From Streptosporangium amethystogenes (GTDB lineage: Bacteria > Actinomycetota > Actinomycetes > Streptosporangiales > Streptosporangiaceae): a DNA stretch of 64,000 bases. The DNA lies in contig NZ_JOEQ01000007.1 of the NCBI RefSeq assembly GCF_000721075.1, positions 62,001 to 126,000 of the forward strand, written 5' to 3'. Of the stretch, positions 16,344 through 26,830 are shown one piece after another. Under the pieces are notes generated by a model that was not told the DNA's origin, did not search any database, and saw only the letters and a list, made by a program, of their open reading frames with translations. A program made the translations under genes and the position numbers. Position 1 is the stretch's first letter. Each line of letters opens with the position of its first letter.

Positions 16344-16709
16344 ATGGGTGTGATCGAGGAGGGCGCCAAGAAGTCGAGCGTCCTGTGGTTGTCGCTGGAC
16401 CGGCCCCGGCTGGCCTGGCACACCTGGTACGACGGCGCGATCTACTTGGTCACCGGCGGGGGCGAGCAGCCGCTGCCGGGGCTGGCCGAGGCCGGTGAGG
16501 TCCGGGTGACGCTGCGCAGCAAGGACAACGGCGGGCGCCTGGTGGCCTTCGACGCCAACGTGGAGGTGATGGACCAGACGGAGGCCGCCGACGCGGTGGC
16601 CGCGCTCGCCAAGGAGCGGCTCAACGCCCCCGACGGCGCGGGGCTGGTGGCGCGCTGGGCCGCCGGTTCCCAGGTGATCCGGCTCATCCCACGGGAGCCG
16701 GCTTCCTGA
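16344..16709 (+). CDS. Conserved hypothetical protein (121 aa)
   Basis: A small soluble alpha/beta protein with VLWLSLDRPRLAWHTWYDGAIY near the start and a beta-rich middle (EVRVTLRSKDNGGRLVAF). The composition recalls small split-barrel (pyridoxamine-oxidase-like) proteins of actinobacteria, but no signature was certain. The coding frame has strong GC3 bias. Its 3' end overlaps the convergent EamA gene by 26 bp. Confidence 0.65.
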   Translation: MGVIEEGAKKSSVLWLSLDRPRLAWHTWYDGAIYLVTGGGEQPLPGLAEAGEVRVTLRSKDNGGRLVAFDANVEVMDQTEAADAVAALAKERLNAPDGAGLVARWAAGSQVIRLIPREPAS

Positions 16710-17628
16710 CCTCCGGCACCGGCACGGGCGGCACGACAGTGGCCCGCTGGGCCAGGTAGGCGCCGATCAGGACGATCACGCCACCCGCGATCTGGAAGGG
16801 TCCGAGCGCCTCGCCCAGCAGAATCCAGGCGACCACCGCCCCGGCGATGACCTCAAGCGAGGCGACGGTGGAGCCGATGGCGGCCGACAGGCGGCGTACC
16901 GCCAGCACGCCGAGGATGTAGGCGATGACCGTGGCGATCACGATCAGGCAGACCAGCGCCGCGGCCACCGGCAGCGAATAGCCGCCCACGGGTGTGGCCG
17001 TCCCGCCGAGCGCCTCCCAGGGGATGTTCCAGGGCTGGGAGATCGGGACGAGCGCCACCGCGGCGCCGAGCAGCCCCCAGGCGACCAGCCCGAGCGGATC
17101 GATCTCGTCGCCGAAGCTGTCGTTGAGCAGGAAGTATCCGGTGCAGCACGCCGCCGCGGCGAAGGCGAGGAGCAGTCCCACCGGGTCGAGGGCGAGACCC
17201 GACCAGACCTCCACCACGATGCCGAGGCCGAGCACGGCGACGGCGGCCCCGGCGAAGGCCGCCCGCGGCAGCCGTACCCGCCGGACGAACCGTACCCAGA
17301 GCACCACCAGCACCGGCGAGGTGTACTCGATCAGCAGGGTGACGCCGACCGGCAGCCGGGTGATCGCCGCGAAGAAGAGCGCCTGCACGCCGGCGACCGC
17401 GATCACCGCGTACACCGCGAAGAACGGCAGCCGCGAGCGCGGGATGCGCAGGGCCGAGGGCCGGGCCACCGCGAGGACGCCGACGAGCAGCAGCCCGGCG
17501 CCCGCCATGCGCACCCAGACCGCCTCCAGCGGGGCCAGCCCGGCCGCGCCCACGTATTTGGCCATGGGGCCCGAGAAGGCGAAACAGAGGGACGACGCGA
17601 GTGCGATCAGCAGTCCTGCACGTCTCAT
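16684..17628 (-). CDS. EamA-family drug/metabolite transporter (314 aa)
   Basis: Ten hydrophobic segments occur in two five-helix halves, with typical EamA motifs (LEAVWVRMAGAGLLL in half 1; STVASLEVIAGAVVAWILLGE in half 2). It resembles RhtA-type exporters of amino acids or metabolites; the substrate is unknown. The 3' ends of this gene and the small hypothetical gene overlap. The AT-richer upstream zone around 17640-17700 probably holds its promoter. Confidence 0.87.
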   Translation of the reverse strand: MRRAGLLIALASSLCFAFSGPMAKYVGAAGLAPLEAVWVRMAGAGLLLVGVLAVARPSALRIPRSRLPFFAVYAVIAVAGVQALFFAAITRLPVGVTLLIEYTSPVLVVLWVRFVRRVRLPRAAFAGAAVAVLGLGIVVEVWSGLALDPVGLLLAFAAAACCTGYFLLNDSFGDEIDPLGLVAWGLLGAAVALVPISQPWNIPWEALGGTATPVGGYSLPVAAALVCLIVIATVIAYILGVLAVRRLSAAIGSTVASLEVIAGAVVAWILLGEALGPFQIAGGVIVLIGAYLAQRATVVPPVPVPEVRKPAPVG

Positions 17629-17767
17629 GAAACACCATTCCCGTAATTACCGTTATGCACGTTTGATGCTGTCATGTTGGGATACTGGCCAGCAAATCGA
17701 GTCCGGCATGTGAGCCGGGGAGCGTGGCAGCGGCCGGTAGGCCCGAGACGCGGCCTACGCTTCAAAT

Positions 17768-18997
17768 GTGAGGATCTTCATCGCGCGTCTCGCCGGTACC
17801 CCGGTCTTCGACCCTGCCGGGGACCAGATCGGCCGGGTCCGTGATGTGGTGGTGGCCATCGCCGGCAGCACGCCGCCGCACGTGCACGGGCTGGTCGTCG
17901 AGGTGCAGCCCCGGCGCCGGGTCTTCCTGCCGATCACCCGGATCCGGTCCGCCCAGGCGGGTTCCGTGGTCTTCAGCGGCCGGCTCAACATGCGCAGGTT
18001 CGAGCAGCGGGCGACCGAGACCCTGGCCGTCGCCGAGCTGCTCGACCTCGGTGTGGAGGTCGACGGCGAGCGGATGACGGTCCTGGACCTGGCCATGGAG
18101 CAGACCAGGCGTGCCGAGTGGCTGGTCACCAAGGTGGCGGTGGTACCGAGCACATCCGGCATGGGACTGCGGCGGCGCGGCGCGACCAGAATCGTCGACT
18201 GGGCCGAGGTCCACGGCTTCGGCGCCGTCCAGAAGGACCAGGGCGCCGCCAACCTGCTGGTCGCCTTCGAGTCGATGCGCGCCGCCGACCTGGCGGGGGC
18301 ACTGCACGAGTTGCCGGACAAGCGGCGGGTCGAGGTGGCGGCGGCCCTTGACGACGTACGGCTCGCCGACGTGCTGGAGGAGCTCCCCGAACGGGACCAG
18401 ATCAGCATCATGAGCAGGCTCTCCCCCGAGCGGGCCGCGGACGTCCTGGAGGAGATGGATCCCGACGACGCGGCCGACCTGTTGCAGGACCTCCCCGCCG
18501 AGCAGGCCGAGGCGCTGATGGCGCTGATGGAGCCCGAGGAGGCCGCGCCGATCAGACGGTTGCTGATCTACCCGGAGAACACCGCGGGCGGGATGATGAC
18601 GAGCGAGCCGGTGGTCCTGCCGCCGAACGCGACGGTCGCCGAGGCGCTGGCCAACATCCGCCAGCGTGAGCTCACTCCCGCGGTGGCCGCGCAGGTCTAC
18701 GTGGCCAGGCCACCCATCGAGACGCCCACCGGCCGCTTCCTCGGCCTGGCCCACTTCCAGCGGCTGCTGCGCGAGCCGCCGTCGACACTGCTCGGCAGCA
18801 TCCTGGACACCTCCCTCGACCCGATCAGGCCGGAGTTCACCCTGAACCAGGTGACCTTCTACCTGGCCAACTACAACCTGGTGGCGGTTCCCGTGGTGAA
18901 CGAGGCCGGGCGCCTGGTCGGGGCCGTCACGGTGGACGACGTGCTCGACCACCTGCTGCCCGAGGACTGGCGCGAGCAGGAGGACCGGCATGGCTGA
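17768..18997 (+). CDS. PRC-barrel / MgtE-N / CBS protein without channel domain (409 aa)
   Basis: Residues 1-~85 resemble a PRC barrel (GTPVFDPAGDQIGRVRDVVV). A central superhelical MgtE N-domain follows with repeated LPxxxxxxVL motifs (VLEELPERDQ, VLEEMDPDDAADLLQDL). A CBS pair closes the protein (NTAGGMMTSEPVVL and VVNEAGRLVGAVTVDDVLDHL). The MgtE membrane channel is absent, so it is a soluble magnesium- or nucleotide-sensing protein rather than a transporter. Start is GTG 17768. It overlaps the DUF1003 gene by 8 bp, indicating coupled translation; this pair is conserved in actinobacteria. Confidence 0.85.
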   Translation: MRIFIARLAGTPVFDPAGDQIGRVRDVVVAIAGSTPPHVHGLVVEVQPRRRVFLPITRIRSAQAGSVVFSGRLNMRRFEQRATETLAVAELLDLGVEVDGERMTVLDLAMEQTRRAEWLVTKVAVVPSTSGMGLRRRGATRIVDWAEVHGFGAVQKDQGAANLLVAFESMRAADLAGALHELPDKRRVEVAAALDDVRLADVLEELPERDQISIMSRLSPERAADVLEEMDPDDAADLLQDLPAEQAEALMALMEPEEAAPIRRLLIYPENTAGGMMTSEPVVLPPNATVAEALANIRQRELTPAVAAQVYVARPPIETPTGRFLGLAHFQRLLREPPSTLLGSILDTSLDPIRPEFTLNQVTFYLANYNLVAVPVVNEAGRLVGAVTVDDVLDHLLPEDWREQEDRHG

Positions 18998-19469
18998 CCG
19001 CCTCGACCAGCCAAGACAGCCCGGCCTGCGGCTCCGTCCGCACTACGACCCCGAGGCGTTCGGGCGGCTCTCCGAGCAGATCGCCCGCTTCCTCGGCACC
19101 GCGAGGTTCCTGGTCTACATGACGGTCTTCGTCACCGTCTGGGGCCTGTGGAACGCCTTCGGCCCCCCGTCCCTGCGGTTCGACCCCTACCCGTTCATCT
19201 TCCTGACACTGATCCTGTCCCTGCAGGCCTCGTACGCGGCGCCGCTGATCCTGCTCGCCCAGAACCGGCAGGCCGACCGTGACCGGGTCCAGAACGAGCA
19301 CGACCGCAGGGCCGCGGAACGGAACCAGGCCGATCTGGAGTACCTCACCCGGGAGATCGCCGCCCTGCGCATGGCGGTCGGCGAGGTGGCCACCCGCGAC
19401 TACATCCGCTCCGAACTGCAGCGCCTCCAGGAGGATCTCCAGGAGCCGCGAACGCCCACGGAGGCGTGA
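18990..19469 (+). CDS. DUF1003 family membrane protein (159 aa)
   Basis: Two membrane helices (FLVYMTVFVTVWGLW and FIFLTLILSLQASYAAPLILL) with the DUF1003 hallmark LQASYAAPLILLAQNRQADRDR, followed by a charged coiled coil of ~60 residues. The start overlaps the MgtE-N gene by 8 bp. The two products may work together at the membrane; the CBS protein as sensor and this as membrane partner is inference. Confidence 0.88.
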   Translation: MADRLDQPRQPGLRLRPHYDPEAFGRLSEQIARFLGTARFLVYMTVFVTVWGLWNAFGPPSLRFDPYPFIFLTLILSLQASYAAPLILLAQNRQADRDRVQNEHDRRAAERNQADLEYLTREIAALRMAVGEVATRDYIRSELQRLQEDLQEPRTPTEA

Positions 19470-19472
19470 AAG

Positions 19473-19509
19473 GCGGGTCGCGCGCCGGGTGTCCCGGCGC
19501 GCGACCCGC
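19473..19509. terminator. Bidirectional GC hairpin
   Basis: Perfect 17-bp arms (19473-19489 and 19493-19509) with a 3-nt loop lie between the convergent DUF1003 and X-Pro peptidase genes, so it can serve both strands. Confidence 0.8.
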
Positions 19510-19524
19510 GCGAACCTCCGCGGT

Positions 19525-21444
19525 CTAGAAGAACTGGTTCTCCGGCACCGGCAGGTCCAGTCGCGCCGGCCCCTGCCACCTGGACGTGTCCTTCGGCACG
19601 TCGGCGCCACCGAGGGTGCTGATCGCCAGCGGGATCACGACCTTGCTCCCCGCCAGGTCGACGGTGACGTTCGCGCCGGTGGCCCGCTCGGCGCTGTAGG
19701 TCGAGTCGGTGCCGGCGATCACGAGGGCCAGCCTGTGCCCCTTCTTGAAGACGTACTCCTGCGGCAGCGTCTCCCAGCTGACCTTGCCGTACGTGCCCGG
19801 GGGCAGTGGCGAGGGCTCGCTGAGCGAGTCGCGGTTCTGCACGTCGATCCAGCCACGGGCGACGATCTCCAGTGGCCGGGTGGCCCGGTTGGTGACGACC
19901 TGCCGGTAACAGGCGTCATCGGAGTCCGTACTCTCGCCGTGGCAACTCTCCTCGGCGACCGTGGTGATGCCCTGGCCCCGCCGCCAGTCGATCCGGGTGT
20001 CCTCACCGAAGTCGACGAGGAGCGCGGTCAGGTTCGAGGTGGGCCTGTCGAGCGCGACACGCAGGTCCACCACGGGCGTGCCGGACAGCCGCAGATCCAG
20101 CGGCAACTCGCCGGTGGTGAAGGCCACCCGCCCCGGCTTGACGGTGCCGACGTCGGCCACCATCGCGTCCTCGGACTGGCGGATGTCGGTGAACGTAGCG
20201 GTCTGCCCCTTCCTGGCCGGTGCCAGACCGAACGAACCGTCGGCCGCGGGGCGGAAGGGAACCTTCAGGGAGAGCGGAGCGGGCCAGTCACGCTGGGTGA
20301 TCCAACGGTCGAGGCTGGTCTGCACGTCGGCGCGAGGCTCCCGCATGACGCCGTTCTGCACGCCGAGCAGCCAGTAGTCGAACCAGCGGTGCAGCGTGTC
20401 GACCCAGAGGTCACGACGGCCCTCGAAGTCGAAGGGGTCGACGTGCTGGTACTGCCCGACCCAGATCTTGCGCGGCACGTTCCGGCCGGCCAGCGCCTGC
20501 CACCACTTGGAGAAGTTGTCGGGCCTGACGTTGAGGTCGTTGACCGTGTGCACGGCGAAGACGCTGGCGTGCACCTTGGAGACGTCGGCCATCGAGCCCG
20601 CGATGTAGTCGCGCTCGGCCCAGAAGCCGTTGTAGTCGCCGGTGTCGTCGCCGTCCTCGGCGTCCAGCCGCGCCCACACCGCGGCGCACTTGGCCTCGGG
20701 GTCGGTGTCGACGTAGTTCCCCAGCCACGACATGTAGTCGTAGTTGTAGATCACCCCGTTGGAGCGCTGGTATTTGTACCAGGAGCTGATCGCCGAGATC
20801 GGCACGATGGTCTCCAGCCCCCGCACGCCGGTCGCCGCCACGGCGTTGGCCAGCGTGCCGTCGTACGACTTGCCGATCATCGCGGCCTTGCCGGTGGTCC
20901 AGTCCGCGACCGCGGGCGTGCCGTCGGGGTGGTAGGCGGTGGCGCGGCCGTTCAGCCAGTCGATCACGGCCTTGCCGCCCAGCACGTCGGCCTTCCCGCC
21001 GACGTCGGGACAGCCGTCGGACCTGGTGGTGCCGATCATGTCGACGTTGAGGACGGCGTAACCGCGCGGTACGAAGTAGTTGTCGTAGAAGAGCGGGAAT
21101 CTCACTACGTTCCCGGCGGCGTCATAGACCTTTCGCTCGGCCTCGTTACCCCGGCCGGAGTTGTCGTAGTACGGACTCTCATCGATGATCACCGGCACCT
21201 TGAGCCCGGGGCCCGACTCCTTCGGCCTGATGATGTCGACACGGACCCGATCCGGCCTCCCGTCGGAGTCGCTGTCGACACTCGACTCGACGTAGACGTG
21301 CTCGCGGACGGCGTCGGCGTAGGAGAAGACCGGTTGGGTCCGTCCCTGCTCGACGGTGAGGGATGGCTGGGTGGCCGCGTGGGCTGGGGTGACGCCCGTC
21401 GCGAGAACCGCGAGGACGACAAGGGCTGCCCGTAACTTCGGCAA
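19525..21444 (-). CDS. Secreted X-Pro dipeptidyl-peptidase, S15 family (639 aa)
   Basis: A Sec-type signal peptide (ALVVLAVLATGVTPAHAAT) is followed by a CocE/NonD alpha/beta-hydrolase domain. The nucleophile motif is GKSYDGTLAN (Ser), with likely acid in HTVNDLNVRPDN and His in GQYQHVDPF, then a C-terminal jelly-roll domain. It probably cleaves X-Pro dipeptides or acyl substrates outside the cell. TTG 21444 is chosen because TGGAGG lies 6 nt upstream and gives a compact signal peptide; an upstream TTG at 21462 would place that site inside the gene. It lies between the DUF1003 and MarR genes of an otherwise conserved block. Confidence 0.88.
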   Translation of the reverse strand: MPKLRAALVVLAVLATGVTPAHAATQPSLTVEQGRTQPVFSYADAVREHVYVESSVDSDSDGRPDRVRVDIIRPKESGPGLKVPVIIDESPYYDNSGRGNEAERKVYDAAGNVVRFPLFYDNYFVPRGYAVLNVDMIGTTRSDGCPDVGGKADVLGGKAVIDWLNGRATAYHPDGTPAVADWTTGKAAMIGKSYDGTLANAVAATGVRGLETIVPISAISSWYKYQRSNGVIYNYDYMSWLGNYVDTDPEAKCAAVWARLDAEDGDDTGDYNGFWAERDYIAGSMADVSKVHASVFAVHTVNDLNVRPDNFSKWWQALAGRNVPRKIWVGQYQHVDPFDFEGRRDLWVDTLHRWFDYWLLGVQNGVMREPRADVQTSLDRWITQRDWPAPLSLKVPFRPAADGSFGLAPARKGQTATFTDIRQSEDAMVADVGTVKPGRVAFTTGELPLDLRLSGTPVVDLRVALDRPTSNLTALLVDFGEDTRIDWRRGQGITTVAEESCHGESTDSDDACYRQVVTNRATRPLEIVARGWIDVQNRDSLSEPSPLPPGTYGKVSWETLPQEYVFKKGHRLALVIAGTDSTYSAERATGANVTVDLAGSKVVIPLAISTLGGADVPKDTSRWQGPARLDLPVPENQFF

Positions 21445-21660
21445 GCGGAGCCTCCAGAACAACTAGGGAAACATCCGCAATATGAATCTTTGTCCGTATA
21501 GTCCGCAAGATCCTTTATGTGTTCGACATCACCCTGGGGCTGGTATGTGACATAGCGCTCTCCAGCCCCGTCCGGCCACCGGTCAGGACGGCCCGGCGCA
21601 GGCGCGGGCAGGCGGGAGCAGGGGGTGCGGCCGGGTGCGACGGCTACCCGCCGCGGGGCC

Positions 21661-22140
21661 TCAGCAGGGTTCGGTGCCGGAGGCGGGCAGGAGCTTGTTC
21701 AGCATGACCGCGCACTGGCGCAGCTCGTCGGCGTCGAGCATGTCCAGGAACTGGGCGCGGACGCCGCGCAGATAGGTGGGGCCGGCCTCGGCCAGCCGCG
21801 CGGCGCCCGCGTCGGTGAGCACCGCGAACAGGCCGCGCGCGTCACTGGTGCACGCCTCGCGCTCGACCAGGCCGTCCCGCTGGAGGCGGTCGATGAGCCG
21901 GGTCAGGCCGCTGCGCGAGAGCAGCACCCGGTCTGCCAGGTCGTTCATCCTCAGCCGCCGCTCGGGCGCCTCGAAGAGCTGCAGGAGGACCTCGTAGGAG
22001 GCCAGGGGCAGATCGTGCTCGACCAGCAGGTCGGCTTCCAGCACTTGGGCGATGCGGACCTGTGCTCGCTGAAGCATGCGCCAGAGCGTCAGCTCCTCCG
22101 AGCTGAAGCTCTCCATGGACTCGCCCGCCGTGAGGGTCAC
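21661..22140 (-). CDS. MarR-family transcriptional regulator (159 aa)
   Basis: Winged-helix core: LASYEVLLQLFEAPERRLRMNDLADRV, then LSRSGLTRLIDRLQRDGLVEREACTSDARG with the wing containing SDARG. It is dimeric by family. Start is GTG 22140; ATG 22116 in frame is an alternative. It lies 217 bp upstream of the X-Pro peptidase on the same strand and is divergent from mrp. Its target may be either neighbour; no operator is certain. Confidence 0.88.
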   Translation of the reverse strand: MTLTAGESMESFSSEELTLWRMLQRAQVRIAQVLEADLLVEHDLPLASYEVLLQLFEAPERRLRMNDLADRVLLSRSGLTRLIDRLQRDGLVEREACTSDARGLFAVLTDAGAARLAEAGPTYLRGVRAQFLDMLDADELRQCAVMLNKLLPASGTEPC

Positions 22141-22410
22141 CCAGTAACCTTAGAACGTTGCACGCGCATCTACACAGCGAATTGTCCGAATCCGGCGACC
22201 AGAGCCGGAGCCGGAATTCCTGTCGACGTCCCGGGGTTCATACCATTGGACTCACGACGCCGACCGTTCCCTGACGGGATCGGGCCTCTCGCCAAGCCAT
22301 ACGAGCGCCGCGACGGGCAACTCCTGCCCTTGAGACGCCTCATCGATAACAGACAAGGAGGGACGGCATCCTCCGTCGCCCCTGGGCGACGCCGCGCTGC
22401 CGACACTTCG

Positions 22411-23553
22411 ATGGCACCTACCACGGAACTGGTGATGGCCGCTCTCGCGACCGTCAACGACCCTGAGATCCGTCGGCCGATCACCGAGCTGGAAATGGTC
22501 AAGAGCGTCGACATCTCCCCCGATGGGGCGGTACGTGTCGCGATCTTCCTCACGGTGTCCGGCTGTCCCATGAAGGACACCATCACCCGAGACGTCACCG
22601 CCGCGGTCTCCAAGGTCGACGGAGTCACCGGCGTCTCCGTCGAGATGGACGTCATGAGCCCCGAGCAGCGCAAGACGCTGCAGACCAAGCTGCGCGGCAA
22701 CAGGGGCCCCGAGAAGGAGATCCCCTTCGCCCAGCCCGGCTCGCTGACCCGTGTCTTCGCCGTCGCCTCCGGCAAGGGCGGTGTCGGCAAGTCGTCGGTC
22801 ACCGTCAACCTGGCCGCCGCGATGGCCGCGAGCGGTCTCAAGGTCGGCGTCGTCGACGCCGACATCTACGGCCACAGCATCCCTCGCATGCTGGGCACCT
22901 CCGAGCGCCCCACCAAGGTCGAGGACATGATCATGCCGCCGGTGGCGCATGACATCAAGGTCATCTCGGTCGGCATGTTCAAGCCTGAGGGCAACACCCC
23001 CGTCGTGTGGCGCGGTCCCATGCTCGACCGGGCCCTGCACCAGTTCCTCGCCGACGTCTACTGGGGCGACCTGGACGTGCTGCTGATGGACCTGCCCCCG
23101 GGCACCGGTGACATCGCGATCTCCGTGGCGCAGCGGATGCCCTCCGCGGAGCTCCTGGTGGTGACCACCCCGCAGCAGGCCGCCGCCGAGGTCGCCGAGC
23201 GGGCGGGATCGATCGCCGTCCAGACCCACCAGCAGATCGCCGGCGTCATCGAGAACATGTCCTGGCTGCCCTGCCCGCACTGCGACGAGCGGGTCTCGGT
23301 CTTCGGCGAGGGCGGTGGCCAGACCGTGGCCGACGCGCTCACCCGCACCCTCGGCGCCCGCGTGCCGCTCCTCGGCCAGGTGCCGATCGACATGCGCCTA
23401 CGCGAGGGCAGCGACGAGGGCAAGCCGCTCGTGCTGACCGACCCGGACGCCCCGGCCGCGGCCGAGCTGATCCGCATCGCCGGTTCCCTCAGCAAGAAGT
23501 CGACCAGCCTCAAGGGTCTCCAGCTCGGCATCTCGCCCACCCGGCGCGGCTGA
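22411..23553 (+). CDS. mrp: Mrp/NBP35-type iron-sulfur cluster carrier ATPase (380 aa)
   Basis: An N-terminal MIP18-like domain (ALATVNDPEIRRPITEL ... VSGCPM) is fused to a ParA-like ATPase with Walker A SGKGGVGKSS, DADIYGHS, and LMDLPPGTGD. A CPHC motif near residue 290 can bind the cluster between two subunits. It assembles and delivers Fe-S clusters. ATG 22411 matches the start of homologs, though no ribosome site adjoins it; an AAGGAGGG at ~22354 is too far. Mrp near sigE/htrA/tatB is the usual actinobacterial arrangement. Confidence 0.93.
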   Translation: MAPTTELVMAALATVNDPEIRRPITELEMVKSVDISPDGAVRVAIFLTVSGCPMKDTITRDVTAAVSKVDGVTGVSVEMDVMSPEQRKTLQTKLRGNRGPEKEIPFAQPGSLTRVFAVASGKGGVGKSSVTVNLAAAMAASGLKVGVVDADIYGHSIPRMLGTSERPTKVEDMIMPPVAHDIKVISVGMFKPEGNTPVVWRGPMLDRALHQFLADVYWGDLDVLLMDLPPGTGDIAISVAQRMPSAELLVVTTPQQAAAEVAERAGSIAVQTHQQIAGVIENMSWLPCPHCDERVSVFGEGGGQTVADALTRTLGARVPLLGQVPIDMRLREGSDEGKPLVLTDPDAPAAAELIRIAGSLSKKSTSLKGLQLGISPTRRG

Positions 23554-23573
23554 CGGCACCCGCTCCGACACGA

Positions 23574-23611
23574 CGACGGCGGCGCCCCCACCTGTGGGGG
23601 CGCCGCCGTCG
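23574..23611. terminator. Bidirectional terminator between mrp and tatB
   Basis: CGACGGCGGCGCCCCCAC (23574-23591) is perfectly complementary to 23594-23611, giving 18-bp arms between the convergent genes. Confidence 0.82.
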
Positions 23612-23627
23612 GCCGTCCGGGAGGAAC

Positions 23628-23984
23628 TCAGGTCGCCTCGGAGTCGTACGGAGGGATCTCGCCGTAGCCCAGCTCGCCGCCCGCCGGATAGGAGTGGGCG
23701 GGTTCGGCGGTGGCGGTGGCCGAGGTGGAGTTCCAGTCGTCCTCAAGATCGGCGGTGAGGTGCTTACGGACGAAGTTCTTCGGGTTCAGGTCGGACGGGT
23801 CGAAGTCGGCGAACTCCGGCCCCAGCCCGGTCCGCAGGTCGTCTCTCGCGTTGTTGGCCATCCTGCGCAGGTTGCGCAGCGTCTTGCCCGCCTGGGCAGC
23901 GGCCTGGGGCAGTTTCTCCGGGCCGAACACGAGGAGGGCGATGACCACCAGCGCCACGATCTCAGGCCAGCCGAGTCCGAACAC
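23628..23984 (-). CDS. tatB: Sec-independent protein translocase subunit TatB (118 aa)
   Basis: One N-terminal membrane helix in the TatB context (MFGLGWPEIVALVVIALLVFGPEKLP), an amphipathic helix after it, and a charged variable tail. The FGPEKLP hinge is diagnostic of TatA/B, and the Glu in GWPEIV favours TatB. It recognises twin-arginine precursors with TatC, which is elsewhere. GTG 23984 has a TAGGAGA site upstream. Its place directly downstream of htrA parallels M. tuberculosis Rv1224. Confidence 0.92.
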   Translation of the reverse strand: MFGLGWPEIVALVVIALLVFGPEKLPQAAAQAGKTLRNLRRMANNARDDLRTGLGPEFADFDPSDLNPKNFVRKHLTADLEDDWNSTSATATAEPAHSYPAGGELGYGEIPPYDSEAT

Positions 23985-24089
23985 GGTGATCTCCTACCGA
24001 GAGGATGCCATGGGCACCTCTCCGGCTACACACCGGAGAGGTTCCAGACTAATACCGCCGAGCCTGAGCATGCGCCCCTGCCAGGCGGC

Positions 24090-25694
<1,605 letters not shown>

Positions 25695-25789
25695 CGAATA
25701 CTCACTACTCCTTGCCTCGCAGATGCCCACTCACCGGGTCAACCCGGCCATCTTCCCCCGAACGGCATACGAGATGTGTAAAACACACG

Positions 25790-26830
25790 TCATCCGAAGG
25801 GATTGACCCACGAGAGCAGGCGACTCGCACCTCGGCCGAGCCTCGTCCAGAGATCCGGAACATGCTCGTGCGGTAGGGCCGCGACAGCCGTGTCGACCAT
25901 GTCGGCCGGCGCGTCCGCGAAGACTGTATAGACATGCCCCCCACTCGCCCAGATCATCTCCTGCCCAACCGGGCCTCGAATCCAGATCGTATGCCCGCTG
26001 CGCCATTCCGCATGCCAACCCTGGAGATGATCCTCGTCAAGCACTCCGGGTTGCACAAAAACCGACACAACCGACAACCCATCTGAATACCCCAAATATA
26101 AGTATCCAGCGGGGGCGCTTCGCGCGGCGAACAACTCCAGGCGGCCCGGCAGGGCGCGGGGGATGCGCCAGCCCGCGGCCAGCAGGCGGGGCATCTCCAC
26201 AAGGTCGAGGCCCCCGGTGGCCGACGGCGGCACCGTGGGCACCACCCCCTTGATCACCGGGTCGAGGGCCAGATCGACGAAGGCTCCGACGTTGACGACC
26301 CGACCCCTCGCGTCCATGAGTTCGCGGCGCAGCACCGGCCCGGCGGCCTTGTCGATCCAGTAGCGGGCGGCGACCGTGCCGTCCCCGCGCAGCACGTTCA
26401 CGAGGCGGGCGGGGCGCCCGCAGGCGTGCCCCTCCCCAGCGGCCACGACCCGGTAGTTCCGGGCCAGCACCTCAAGCATCGTTTCCGACGGGCTGGACAT
26501 GCCCCCGGCGGGGGTGCCTGGATCGGCGCTCTGTACGGAGCCCGAGGGCTCGGTACGCACCGTCATCCCCTTTCCGGGGACGTTGTGCACCTCCAGCACC
26601 GCGGAGGTGGAGCCGGAGGCACCCCAGACCATGACGTACTGGGTGCCTGAGTATTCACGGGCCCGGCCCGCGACCGCCGCCTCACGGAGCAGGTGCAGAC
26701 CGGTGTCCTCGTTCTCCGCCTCGTCCGGCGGTATGGCGTGCGAGGTCCTGACCGCGTGTGCCGTACCGCCCGTCACCAGCCCCAGCAACATGACAGCCAC
26801 CAGGATGATCGTGGCGGGCAGCCGGATCAC
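25790..26830 (-). CDS. rseB: RseB/MucB-like extracytoplasmic sigma-E regulator (346 aa)
   Basis: A signal peptide or anchor (IILVAVMLLGLVTGGTAHA) precedes a LolA-like N-domain (SGTQYVMVWGASGSTSAVLEVHN) and a smaller C-domain (WRIPRALPGRLELFAAR ... YSDGLSVVSVFV). In characterised systems RseB shields the anti-sigma factor and senses lipids. The start overlaps the rseA stop by 4 nt (GTGA), so translation is coupled. Codons at about 26040-26110 are unusually AT-ending and include a TTA leucine codon (26099-26101, minus strand). Confidence 0.85.
   Translation of the reverse strand: MIRLPATIILVAVMLLGLVTGGTAHAVRTSHAIPPDEAENEDTGLHLLREAAVAGRAREYSGTQYVMVWGASGSTSAVLEVHNVPGKGMTVRTEPSGSVQSADPGTPAGGMSSPSETMLEVLARNYRVVAAGEGHACGRPARLVNVLRGDGTVAARYWIDKAAGPVLRRELMDARGRVVNVGAFVDLALDPVIKGVVPTVPPSATGGLDLVEMPRLLAAGWRIPRALPGRLELFAARSAPAGYLYLGYSDGLSVVSVFVQPGVLDEDHLQGWHAEWRSGHTIWIRGPVGQEMIWASGGHVYTVFADAPADMVDTAVAALPHEHVPDLWTRLGRGASRLLSWVNPFG

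Noticed and set aside
19279..21435. 718-codon plus-strand frame across DUF1003 and the X-Pro peptidase
   Set aside because: It crosses a strong bidirectional hairpin and is antisense to a clear secreted peptidase.
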